Assembly (NCBI RefSeq): GCF_001039355.2 | Contig: NW_019773513.1 | Span: forward strand, 710,245 to 774,244 | Source of the DNA: Lingula anatina | Lineage: Eukaryota > Brachiopoda > Lingulata > Lingulida > Lingulidae | DNA: 64,000 nucleotides | Direction of reading: 5' to 3' | Shown: positions 36,809-62,246 of the stretch, in pieces | Numbering within the stretch: position 1 is the first letter of the stretch | Layout of the letters: each line of letters begins with the position of its first letter | Program-made: the position numbers and the translations under genes | Notes under the pieces: model-generated | Database searches by the model: none | Told to the model about the DNA's origin: nothing | The model's input: the letters and a program-made list of their open reading frames with translations, nothing else

Positions 36809-38969
36809 GGGGGGGGCCGTGGATCCAAGAAGATATTGGCAATTGCTATTATGAATTGGCACGATATTTTACCAGTCAAAACATGGTCTTTAAGCCCGTA
36901 CATCACAGTTGCTCTGACCAAAGAATAACATTCCAAAGTACAGCAGTCCACATACTGTCATTTAAGGCCGTTGGCCCGGTTTTAAAATTACTGATGTTTA
37001 AGATCCAAATTTACTGATCATTTCAGTGGACTACCAGACATATACACAACTGGGCCATGGTAGATACCCGGTCTACTTTCAACTGAAGTTCTCTTAGAGA
37101 ACCGGTGACATCTGAGTCTTCTATCATACAGGTTCCGGCCCCCATTGATTTGCATAGGTAATTCTTGTCCTGGAGTTTGACCAGCTTACGTCACGATAAC
37201 CCAAACCTGTATCAATCTAATGGAGGGCGGACACGCTTACACTGAACATCAATTCACTTGCATGAGCTCCTGAACTTTCGAACGTCTTCAAAGCAGGGTC
37301 CACAAATATGATTTTAGTCAAAGTAATAAAGTTCGAAATAATAGCATCATATACGTGTTCTATATCAAATTATTAAACAATATCATAAATCATAGAAAAT
37401 CGGTCAGTTTATTTAACTTTTGATTACAAAAAAAAAAAAAAAAAATCAACACATTGGCACTGTTCTACAACAACAGAATCACAGACAAATACAAGTCACT
37501 TACTCAAGGACTGAAAACCGTGTAATTAACAAACAAATACTGGAAATCAAGTACACTTGTACACGAGTAGGATATAGGAAATAACTACAGCTACTTACAA
37601 TGTACATATTAACTAGTATTTCGCAGTGATGTAAAAATCATATGGGTGCCCCTTTCATTATACTGGTCCCGTCGATCTCTTCATATTTCATACAAAATTC
37701 AATACATTTCCTCTATCTTTCCACTTAACATTAGGAGATATTGGACATATTTTCCTATCTCTATTACTGCAGAGTCTCCATAACAACAATAATTACGTAC
37801 ACAAGGCGATGACAGACACAGCACCCCTCCCCCCAAAACCATTCCCACTTCCGTAACAAAATGGTGAATTCGACTCGAGACTTTTTTACAAACAGGGAGG
37901 AAAGGCTGAACCAAGATGTACCAAAGTCCTCAAGGTTGCCCCAAAGCACACCGAATAACACCCAAATATTGTGCAGTCGGGGCTGGGCGGGGTGCAACCC
38001 TCTTACCCCACCCAGACACCCCTTAAAGACCCTCATCCTCATCTGCGTTTCTTGGCATGGATAAGTCAGTCATGCAGTGATGTGATAAGGAAATTACCAT
38101 CCCTAAAGCTCGATCAATTACTGCTTGGTTGAAGAGGTTTGTGGTATATCCAAAATCTACCCAAGACAGCAAATCTATGTCACATTTCATTTGCTGTCTA
38201 ATTACCTCAGCTACGGAAAATTGACTTTTTGACTTATTGCACTCATATACCATTGACAGCTTCGTATAACTTTACAGTCGTCGAAGTATGAAATTATGAT
38301 GTAAAATTACACAATGTTCGTGTGTAATCGTTTCTCAAATTGCACGCGTACCGTGGGTAGTATTCAAAAGTACGGGTATGGGATTTCTACAGAAGAAATT
38401 TATGACAAGGTGAAACCTCTGGACACTCCCTAAGAACATTCACCTTGTTTTTGATTCTTATCCCTAACAATGTTACCTTCAGTCGCCATATGTATTCAAT
38501 TAAGAGTAAACAAACACGCTGCCATCGTCATTATAAAGATTACTGTCAGGCAGAGTAATTAGGGTTTCTGCGTAACGCTCAACAATAACAAAAAGTGCCT
38601 CTTGAACATTTTGACCCATTGGTCTAATATATAAGGACTGCAAATCTGACATAACTCCATTTTAAAACATAGTGTAGTATACACAATTTTTCATTTCGAT
38701 TACGGTTTATAAATCTTAGACTTCTTTTTAACATTGAAAAAAGTTGAGAAATGTTCCTCATACTGGCAGTTTATATACGAACGCCTATATCTGCCATACA
38801 GTTTTATAATTGTTTTGATAAACAAGTCCCAGACTCAAATTTCTGCGCAGAATTTTGTCCTAGCTTGAGACCTCTCGCGGACGAATGACCACCAGGATAT
38901 CGTCTGCTTAAAAAAATCTGAGCGACAGAAGAGTAAACCCCACCCCTCCCCCTCCCCACATCTTGTGGA
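32246..38969. other. 6.7-kb intergenic region
   Basis: Between the GPCR start and the SNX-like stop, both on the minus strand. It includes poly-T tracts (34961-34987 and 36768-36807) and a poly-A tract (37428-37445). No exon chain, RNA gene or transposase was recognised. Short frames at 34047-34289 and 35691-36029 lack domains and splice support. Confidence 0.4.
36768..36816. repeat. Poly-T followed by poly-G tract
   Basis: About 40 T followed by about nine G. Same T-then-G arrangement as at 7790-7830. Likely mutation-prone, and the length may be unreliable. Confidence 0.85.
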
Positions 38970-53727
<14,758 letters not shown>

Positions 53728-53840
53728 TTGGAAAACTCTATCACTGTCCCGCCTCTCCGTTTGCAATCTACATCACGTGCGCAGCCGGAAATAAAGTCTC
53801 TAAAACGACCCCGTTGCATTATGGGAGACAAAAGACGGTC
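53728..53840 (-). promoter_or_regulatory. Putative SNX promoter and 5' UTR region
   Basis: Immediately upstream of the SNX start codon. On the plus strand it contains gcattatgggaga, an ETS-like ccggaa core and cacgtg. Sequence of this kind is typical of housekeeping promoters without a TATA box. The transcription start was not located; this is inference from position and motifs. Confidence 0.4.
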
Positions 53841-54819
53841 GATGTCTCCAAGCGTGACAAACGTCAAATTACTCTGTCGCAGACTTTTCACTTTATGTTC
53901 ACATATGTGCCTCTGGCTAGTTCTATACATTTTTGTACTGTATGTATGTATGTATGGGATTGTCATCGCTAAGCTACCCTCTAAAATCTTCCTTCTTTTG
54001 AATTAATAGTTTTTAATTAAAATAGTAATTAGTTTATTTCACTGTAACATATGCATCCACTTGTGTGGATGAAAATGACAATANCAATGAAATGACTGAG
54101 AAGGATGTGGAGCAGTTTTTAAGACAAAATTGATCTTTATACTGACTTTTATCTCTTCATCGGTATCAGGACAATTTCACCCCGGCCGATTCCCCCAAAA
54201 AATATATATATTTATGTACAAATATATAGTAAAGAGCATGAAGCTTAAATCCTTGCATCTATTGTATGAATATTTCTTGGTGTGATGATGCAACTTAAAG
54301 ATACAAAATATAAATTTCATTAAACAAATTATGTTCACGGAGTACAAGTTCAGAAAATTTTAGAAATATAAGTACAGAAAATTTTATTAAAAATCTAATC
54401 AAAGTATCTCTAGGTAAAGTGGGGTAAATAAATATGCATATAGTTTATGTTTAATTTAGATTAGAATGTGCGAAATCTGTAGACTAAAGAATAAACACAG
54501 TTCTAGGTTTAAAAAAGGTTTTAAATTTTTTTTCTTTATTTGCTTATGATAACATCTCCATCATGAGTCATTACCACATGGCCTGCACTTTGAATATTTG
54601 GCCAGTAACTTCGTAATAAAGCTGGCCAAAGTCTGGCTTGTGCATTTTCGGTTTGGCCAGTAACTTTCAGAGCACACTGGCCAAATTGGCCTGTACTATT
54701 TCAAACGAAGGTCAAACACTGAATATGAATACAATTTTTGTGAATATGCTATTAAACAATCACAATGAGTAAGACTATTTACTTATTAACTAAAAAAAAA
54801 CTATTAGGCCTACTATTTC
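53841..54819. other. Intergenic region between the SNX promoter and the LINE fragment
   Basis: AT-rich and without a supported gene; one N at 54084. The phrase tggccagtaact recurs near 54600 and 54657, a short internal repeat of unknown origin. Confidence 0.4.
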
Positions 54820-56045
54820 TCAATTGCCGATGAGTGCAGCACTGTCTTCTAGATCCCCCCTAGCAAAAGCGGAGGAGAGTAACTGAGCTAGTGCAATAAG
54901 GGTTTCTTGTTCTTGACATTTCATAATTATAGTAAATTTTTCATCAGTTGTTTTTAGGCCAAAGTGTGTATAGTGTTTTGTAAATACCTTATATAATATT
55001 GTTTGCAGGTCGTTGTATAGGGGGCATGTTGTGAGAAAGTGTTTTTCATCTTCAATTTGTTTAGAACAGTAATGGCATATTCTGTCGGTCCGAGGAATGT
55101 TAGTGCCTATCTGCCTGTTTCAATGTGAAGTTTATGCCCACTGGTGCGAAAACGGCTTAGGTTTTTTTGTATTATCAGTATCATGGAGAAGGTCTAGATA
55201 TTTTTCTTTTTTAAATGTATTTTTAAATTGGCAATATAGGCCTACTCTGGATTTGGCTTTGTCCTCAAGCTCACTGTGCCAGTTTTGTATGTAGGCCTAC
55301 CCACTGATGATGCGTTCTCTGAATATAGGCCTACTTAGGAAGTTTATGTTAGGATCCTGTTTTAGCCATAGGCCTACATCTCCAAATCCGTTTTCAAACA
55401 AGAGTTTCATAATACCTTCACTCCATGAGAGGTTATCATCATTCAGATTTGACAGGCTTTTTGTTGAGAGCAAATTGTAATAATGTAATTCATCTAGGTA
55501 TGCTTGTTTGAGTAGGTTGTTTTGAGCCAAAATTTCATTAATTGTATGTTAATTTTTATGTAAACAGGAATTCTTCAAGTCTCTCCTCTTACTGGGTGGT
55601 TTGAAGTTTTTGGGTGAACACCTAAAATTTGTTTACAAAAACTGAGATTTAGCTTTTCCGATGGAGATCTGTCTGTGAGAGGGGTTTATCCCCAGACCTC
55701 TGATCCGTACGTTGCAATTGGCATTATGATTGTATCGAATATTTTTTTCCTTGAGGGATGATTTAATAAGGCTGGTTAGAGGGAAGTAACTTTTTAGTGC
55801 AAAAAAGGCTTTTTGTGCTTTTTCTTTAAATCTTGTTTGAGCTGCAGTGAATTTGCCGGATCTAGTGAAAAGAATTCCTAGGTAGTTGCAACTAGACGAG
55901 ATAGTGAGTAGTTTACCGCCAATGTTAAATTTATGTTTGCTTTGAGTGGTGCCGTCTGTGATTTTTCCCTTGCTGTTGAAAATGACAACTTGGGTTTTTT
56001 ATGTTTATCGAAAGTCTCCATAGTATACAACAAATTTTTAGACAA
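54820..56045 (-). mobile_element. 5'-truncated LINE (non-LTR retrotransposon) fragment, RT C-terminal part
   Basis: Reverse-strand frames encode the end of a LINE ORF2-type protein. One block reads CNYLGILFTRSGKFT and TIIMPIATYGSEVWG (about 55690-55900). A second, at 55297-55530, includes NLLKQAYLDEL and DPNINFLSRPIFRERIISGW. A third is a Cys/His motif, RICHYCSKQIEDEKHFL near 55030-55090, typical of LINE C-termini. Several frames are broken and the RT catalytic core is missing, so it is inactive. Its 5' side ends next to the hAT-like element at 56051. Confidence 0.85.
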
Positions 56046-56050
56046 TCCAT

Positions 56051-56222
56051 AGGGGCGGATCTAGAATTTTTTTCTGACAGTCTTCCAAATCATCTTTGTT
56101 TATCCATCCTCCATTTCTGACCGTCTTCCAACAGCTAGAGTAAAATTAGATACCCGTCCGTGTAAATGTGAAAATCTGACCGTCTTCCGGAAGACCCAGA
56201 AGACGCCCTAAATCCGCACCTG
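56051..56222. mobile_element. Short hAT-like nonautonomous element, copy 2
   Basis: About 172 bp with inverted ends (aggggcggatctag and taaatccgcacct). It aligns along its length with the inverted copy at 50053-50211. It sits directly against the truncated LINE and may have broken it. Confidence 0.8.
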
Positions 56223-56373
56223 ATCCAGGCTATATTGGAGACCTAATGGGCTTTTTTAATTAAAATATTTCTCGTTTTTGGCGTTCATCTCTGTGCCCTG
56301 AGGTAGATATCTGGGATTTTTTTTTTCATATTTTTCCTTGTTTAAATCTATTTTAGCTTTTATTTTATCTATT

Positions 56374-56376
56374 CAT

Positions 56377-56415
<39 letters not shown>

Positions 56416-56419
56416 TTTT
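56374..56419. repeat. ATTT tetranucleotide microsatellite
   Basis: About eleven tandem attt units in intergenic DNA. Confidence 0.9.
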
Positions 56420-56813
56420 CTGCACTGGATATTATTACCGATAGGCCTATATTTTAAAAAGATTTGGTATTTTTATCCAATTAAGTTATATTTATACGTT
56501 CGGGCTGGGGTTATTTATAAAATAAATCCTGTTTTATTTGAAAGGTCTAAATGCAACGTTTATTAGTCATTTTACCCTAATCATACCACATTTCCTGCAA
56601 CATATTCTACCGGATGTAGGCCTACAGTACATTAGGCCTGCTTATTGCCCACGTCCCCTGTGTCGCCCCCTAAGCAGCCTAGTTCCCCTAGGTCTTCGCC
56701 TAATTTGACAAATGTCACCCTCTTTGGTTACAAAGATGTTGCAGCCTTTCTTGATGTTCAACCTGTAGGTCATAATCACTTTCACTCCCTATGCTTCGAA
56801 TATGTGGTCCTCT

Positions 56814-57042
56814 TCAGTGGCGGGTTTAGGGTGGTGGTGGTTAGGGGTAGTCCTGACCCCCCCCCCCCCCCATTCGATTTTCGAAAAAAAATCACTGCAC
56901 CAATGGCCCCTATTGAAATTAGAATTTTGACAAGGTTAATCAAATGTCACCGCCTCTCTTCTAAAATAACAAAATTTGAGGGGGGGGGGGCGCACGCCAA
57001 GGACCCTTCCCCCCTCTTCAAATAATCCTGGATCCGCCCCTG
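56814..57042. mobile_element. hAT-like nonautonomous element, third type
   Basis: Starts cagtggcgggtttaggg and ends ctggatccgcccctg, imperfect inverted ends. ctcttc occurs at both flanks, a likely remnant of the target duplication. The interior has C- and G-homopolymer runs (56859-56870 and 56979-56990) and no protein. Confidence 0.65.
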
Positions 57043-57264
57043 CTCTTCTTCGTGTAGATCAGTCTCATCTGTGTACCTCTTTCGACCTTAGATATTTCTT
57101 AAATATTTCTTTGCTCGCCTCCTGGCGTTGAGTAAAATTCAGAAAAGTGCGTTAATTGGAGACAAGAGGAGGCATTTTAATATGTTAAAATGATTGCATT
57201 CAGCTTGAGTCCCCGCGGAGTTGAATCCATAAATGTAGATCGATAGTTTCAATGGGAATGGGCC

Positions 57265-58010
57265 CTTTTAATAAACAGAGGTAGATATTATTAATGGAAT
57301 GTATATAGAAAAGTGGTTGAAATTACTTGCCCACCACCTGAATTAAACACGAAACTGTTTTTGTTTGAACTGCTCTAAATGCTAAGTGTATTATGTTATA
57401 CAGGTGTGCTAACTGTGTATTATGTTATACAGGTGTGCTAACTGTGTATTATGTTATACAGGTGTGCTAACTAATTAGAGTTTCAATATTTCCACGCTGC
57501 ATATACTAGTAGGAGAGGGAGTAGCCGTCTTATTAAGTTTATTCAGGATGCATTATCCAGCTGTCCTGTATTGATACTTTGTAAAGCTGAAACAATGTGC
57601 GATCATCGCACTATTTGTTCAGGCGTTTGACCAAGTTGGTTTAAATTACCGAAAAGTGCTTTTTTAAAACAACTAGTGCCAAACATAAACGTATGCCCTT
57701 TTGTACTCGAGAGTCTTATAATACCTCGACTTAAATGTGAGAAAACTCGTGCGTCCCTTTTATCAAGCGGGACGGGATTTAAGCGTGTCGAGAAATACCA
57801 ACGGCTGGATAGGAGTGAAAACATTTTCTTTCTTTTGGAAATAGACAAAGTTCACATGCCTTAATTCAATATTTTCACTTTGAACGGTGTTCACCACAGC
57901 GTGTGATACAAGCACTGGAGGCACAAACAGTTTCATAGCCAATTTGGAAGACTTCTGACTACATATTATAAAAGCCATCATCCCGAATATATATTTTGTT
58001 CTAAGTTTAC
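57265..58010 (+). promoter_or_regulatory. 5' flank of sulfotransferase gene 1 (duplicated upstream region, copy 1)
   Basis: Matches the flank at 61600-62246 upstream of gene 2. Shared landmarks are ataaacagagg(t/g)agata, ctttgtttga-type sequence, aaaagtgctttttacaa-type sequence followed by tagtgcca, and a run before the start with gatacaagcacta/gg. A third partial copy lies at 60740-61140. It should contain the promoter; no TATA box is assigned. Confidence 0.5.
57386..57472. repeat. 29-bp tandem triplication upstream of sulfotransferase 1
   Basis: Three identical 29-bp units, each beginning gtgtattatg and ending gtgtgctaact, about 540 bp before the start codon at 58011. Part of the duplicated upstream region, but the triplication is seen only in this copy. 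Confidence 0.95.
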
Positions 58011-60192
58011 GTGATGGCTCCCAGAATTACATTCATTATACGCGGATGCTTGTTAACAGTTGTAGCCGTCTGTGCTATTGTAGTGGCCTTTTTTACCTTC
58101 AGCAGTGCCGTCAATGCCGGTTTAAGTCTAAACATGGACCAGGGCGTGGGCGCCTCATTGAGAGGGCTCATGGCGCGAAGAAATAAAGAAGATTTTGAAA
58201 GATCGATACCCGATGATCAACAGGGAGATATCGAAGATACCTGGAACGATTCAGGATCTGAAACAGTCTCTAAAAACTCCTATGAGGACAATAACAGCTT
58301 CGATGTTGGTTTTGAAGCTTTTCTCGGAGGCCTCCCCGATGATAAAAACACCGATGAGGGTCCACTTAAAACCGAGTCGGACGCTCCTAGTCAAAGTAAT
58401 CTGCAAAAGGAACAAGCGTCCACAGAGTTAATCATTTCCACAACTGAAAACCGCGAAACTACCACCAATTCTCAAACCAAGGAGGCAACGGTTTTTACGA
58501 CTTCCGAAACTCCACCTGAGCAGGCGCCTGAGAACGAACTAGTGAAAACTGTGACTGCCAACTCTGTGCGTCTTCTATCGTCCACCGTGCCCACAGCTGC
58601 TTCATTGAGGATAAGGTAAATGGTGTTTTAATACTAGTGTCCACTTCACACTTTTCATTTACATATTCTGACAAGAAAGAGATGATTCGTTAATTTTTCG
58701 ACATACAAAACATATGTGTTGGCATGTGCATTGTGCTGTGTTATAATTTCTGTCCATAAAATTCTGATGCTTACACTAATTTTTTCTTCTTTTTTTACAA
58801 TCCATATAGTTTTTTCAATAATATACTGCACATAGAGGTAAAAACGGTAATTACATAAATTGTGACTTTCGTTTCCGTGTAGCTTTTTAACAGTCACCCT
58901 AGTGATGGGTTTTGTTCAAGTAGTTTCTCAATTTAATAGTGCATGAAATGAAAGCTAACCCTCTTAAAGTATCACTCGATTTTTCCCACTTATATCTTTC
59001 TAGCAGTACCTCCTCCCCGCCCACCCCAGTGTTGAAACACCATCGCACATGCAAGCCAAATAAACACGTGATGTTTCTGAAAACACACAAGACGGGGTCA
59101 ACCACGGTTTCCAATATTATTTTGAGGTTTGCTTATGCAAATGATCTTCATGTTGCCCTCCCAGCCGTCGATGACACAGCCTTGCATTCGTGTGATGGTG
59201 ACCACAAAGTCATCGAGAATATGAAACTACGACTTCACGCAAACATACCCGGATGTTTCTTGTGGGATCATCATGACAACAGGGTGAAGTATGACGTCAT
59301 CGCGCACCACTGGAGATATGATAGGAAAATAGCACGTGCGTCTATGCCAGATGATGCTTTTTATGTAACGATTATACGAGAACCATTTTCGAGGTTCAAA
59401 TCCTCTTTTAGTTACGGTGACTACGCCAGAAAATTGAACATTCAAACAAGTTCTGACCCCATGATGCTGTTTTTACGTAGTGTGTTGAATGAGAAGAGTG
59501 CTACACATAGAATAGATAAAACTGCTCTACGCAGCATCGCAAATAAGTTAAGAAACAATATGATGCGAGATCTAGGGTTTAAGCTGCACGCGGAAGACAA
59601 CATTACTTCTGGGATAGACTACATCAAAACACTTGACTCTGATTTTAACTTGGTTTTGCTTACCGAAGAGATAAACGCCGGCATGGTCCTGTTGCGTCGG
59701 CGACTGTGCTGGGATTTAAAGGATATAATATATTTAAAAATGAACGCCCAAACGACTTACAAATCCCCAATTCGTGAAAAAACCCTGGACGATCTTGCTA
59801 AGCTCCATGCAACTTGGGGTACCCTAGATTATCAGCTCTATCAGCACTTTCGTGCTAAGTTTGAAGCAGAGAAAAAAAGACAAGACAAAGATTTTTGGGC
59901 CGAACTTGCGTACTATGAAAAACTCTTGCTACAAATAAGAGATTATTGTAATGTAAAACTGAATGGGACCGACAGCGCTGATTTCATGGTTTTCCTGGTC
60001 CGTCCTAATAATTGGACAAGTGGTTTCAATATGACTGCGAAAGATTGCGCCAACATGCGGTTATTTTCGCATCATTTTTCAGTGCTGCTTAAAGAACGAT
60101 ATTACAACAAGGTTGCACGTTTGGGGACGGGCATCTTTAGAATTTATAATGCAATTAATAAGAAATTAGACCAAACAAAGATTACTAAATAG
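58011..60192 (+). CDS. Galactose-3-O-sulfotransferase family (Gal3ST/cerebroside sulfotransferase-like), gene 1
   Basis: Two exons, 58011-58615 and 59004-60192, phase 2, about 597 aa. Likely a Golgi type II membrane enzyme transferring sulfate from PAPS to galactose of glycolipids or glycans. A signal-anchor lies at about 8-31 (LLTVVAVCAIVVAFFTF). A long Ser/Thr/Glu-rich stem follows to about 215. The catalytic domain has the 5'-phosphosulfate loop FLKTHKTGSTTVSN (about 226-239) and the 3'-phosphate motif YVTIIREPFSRFKSSF (about 322-337), both typical of Gal3STs. Known Gal3STs are about 400-490 aa; the excess is the stem. The intron acceptor is a tandem tagcag, so either 59004 or 59007 may be used, differing by one Ser. 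The start could also be Met2. The next gene downstream is its tandem duplicate. Confidence 0.9.
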
Positions 60193-60369
60193 CGATGATT
60201 ACTAAATTGTGATGAGGTTTTTTTACATGTATCTAACAGGTTTATAAGGGGTGCCTTTACATTTATTCTTGATATTTTGTTAAGAGCATGCAAACACAAC
60301 TTTACTGGGATTCAGGTATATTCAGGGACCACTGCCTCATAATTATGACATAAATAGATATTTTATATA

Positions 60370-60620
60370 GGGGCCATTCAGAATGAGAAGAGCCGATTAC
60401 TACATGTAGCTGGTCCACTGCCCAAATATGGCAGACCTACATGAAAGGGAGACCGCTTAATCCTGACCGCCTCTCACACGCCTCTCCACGCGTCGTCCAC
60501 CGCCCGGTCGAATCAAGAAGTTAAAATGAGATATAATTACTTTGCCCCTGCAGGGACGATGCGTGGTGAGGTCTGAAAGAGGTATCCTAACATCTCGGCT
60601 CTTCTCATTCTGAATGGCCG
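60370..60620. mobile_element. Foldback MITE-like element between the sulfotransferase genes
   Basis: About 250 bp with near-identical terminal inverted repeats of about 25 bp (ccattcagaatgagaagagc at left, its complement at right). The inner left arm (ctggtccactgcccaaatat) resembles the element at 48279-48466, so both belong to one family. No coding capacity. Confidence 0.85.
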
Positions 60621-60739
60621 CCATGTCTCCTGCACTCGAGGGTCTGGTCGGCTTCTTGCGTACATGCAATATTGTGATGGTGGGAAGTAATTCATAGGCC
60701 AATTATCCGTAATCCTAACCAGCCAATTTAAAAATAAGA

Positions 60740-61140
60740 AATAGTGGTTGAAAACTTTTTTTTTTCAATTTTATGCATGTATAAGTACAGCTAATGATTA
60801 TACTTATTTGTTCGCTTTATTTGCTATGAATCAATCTTTGTTTGAGCCATCCTATATGCTGCGTTCATTATGATGCTATTATATTGATAAAAATGTAAAG
60901 CTGAAGATATGGTCGACTTATTTACAACTGTCTCATGTGTTTTATCAAACTTGGTTAAACTGACATTTTTTTTACAATAATTAGTGTTAAACAAAGCGTG
61001 TTTATTTAGTACTCAAGGGCTTCATTTCTGAACGTAAAATAGAGAAACTCCGTGTGTCGGCTTGAAGAAACACGGGCGTGCCGAAAATTATGAATAACTA
61101 GAAAAATGACTTGTAACAGAGACAAATTTATTGAATTGAC
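60740..61140. repeat. Orphan third copy of the sulfotransferase upstream region
   Basis: Resembles the flanks of sulfotransferases 1 and 2: tctttgtttgagcc, tatttacaactgtctcatgt, acaataattagtgttaaaca and tcatttctgaacg appear in the same order. No coding exon follows; a second upstream copy begins near 61600 instead. Confidence 0.75.
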
Positions 61141-61599
61141 ACATTGAAGTTCTTAACTTTTTTCACTGTGCCACCCCACCATCTTCTCTAACAAGACACA
61201 GTGCACCATGCTTGTTCAGAGAAAATATGACACAGTGCTAAAACTTACCTCTGACCCCAGGCTGTGCTAGTCGTCATTAATAAAATTATTGTAGGGCCCT
61301 AGGCCCTTCGCCGGGAAGGGGGGGGGGGGTAGGGAGGTGTCGGGGGGTTCGAAAAAACGCCTTCCTGTCAGGAAAAGGTCCATTCTGGGTAAATTTTGAT
61401 CTAAGTACACAAATGTTTCAATATAAAAAAGTTCCCTTTTTCAGAAAAAGAACCCTCTTTTGAAATTGCTGGTTACGGGCCTGGGCCCATACTTCAAATT
61501 TGTATGCTATTAAAAAAAACATGATCAGGGGGTACTAAGGACTTAGGTACAAAAAATGACACTTCTCTCTCCAGCTTTTTCAAGGGTCTAGCGGTCTGT
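61141..61599. other. Intergenic spacer with G-rich tract
   Basis: Contains a 12-G run (61319-61330) and the partly palindromic phrases gggccctaggccc (61294-61306) and gggcctgggccc (61478-61489), possibly ends of another short element. No gene recognised. Confidence 0.35.
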
Positions 61600-62246
61600 A
61601 CATAAATAAACAGAGGGAGATATTATGAATGCATTATATAGCAAGGACTGAAACTGCTCATCCACCACCGGAATTTAACATGAACCAGTCTTTGTTTGAG
61701 CCGTCGTTAATGCTGCGTGCATCACGGCATTCAGGTGTGCAAACTGAGCGTTTATATGTTTCCGCAGGCGTGTCATGTGTTTAACCAGGGGCATTGTACA
61801 ATAAGCTGATTTCATAGTAATGCTGAAGAAAGGTACGACTTATTTACTTTTGTCCCAGGTGTTTGATCACATTTGGTTGAAATGAAAAGTGCTTTTTACA
61901 ATAATTAGTGCCAAAAATGCGCGTGTAAGTCTTGTACACAAGAAACTGTATTTCAGGACGTGATTTAGCGGGAAACACCATGGGTCCGCTTCAAGAGAAA
62001 ACGGTTTTAAGCGTACCTAAATATTTGAACAATTAGATTCGAGTGAATACTTTTTCTTTTTACCGGAGAAAAGGTCACATGCTTTAAAACTATCTTTTAA
62101 ATTTGGAAGGCGTTGACAAAAGCGTGTGATACAAGCACTAGTGGAACGAGCAGCTTGAAATCTTTTTGTGGTACCTTCAGACTACACGTAATCCCCAAGA
62201 TTATCGTTTTGGAAATTCCCGAATGTTATTAGTTAAGACTTACGAG
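61600..62246 (+). promoter_or_regulatory. 5' flank of sulfotransferase gene 2 (duplicated upstream region, copy 2)
   Basis: Corresponds to 57265-58010, beginning ataaacagagggagatatta and running to the start of gene 2. Lacks the 29-bp triplication of copy 1. Confidence 0.5.

Noticed and set aside
60457-60702. 81-codon minus-strand frame
   Set aside because: Overlaps the foldback element and is explained by its non-coding interior.
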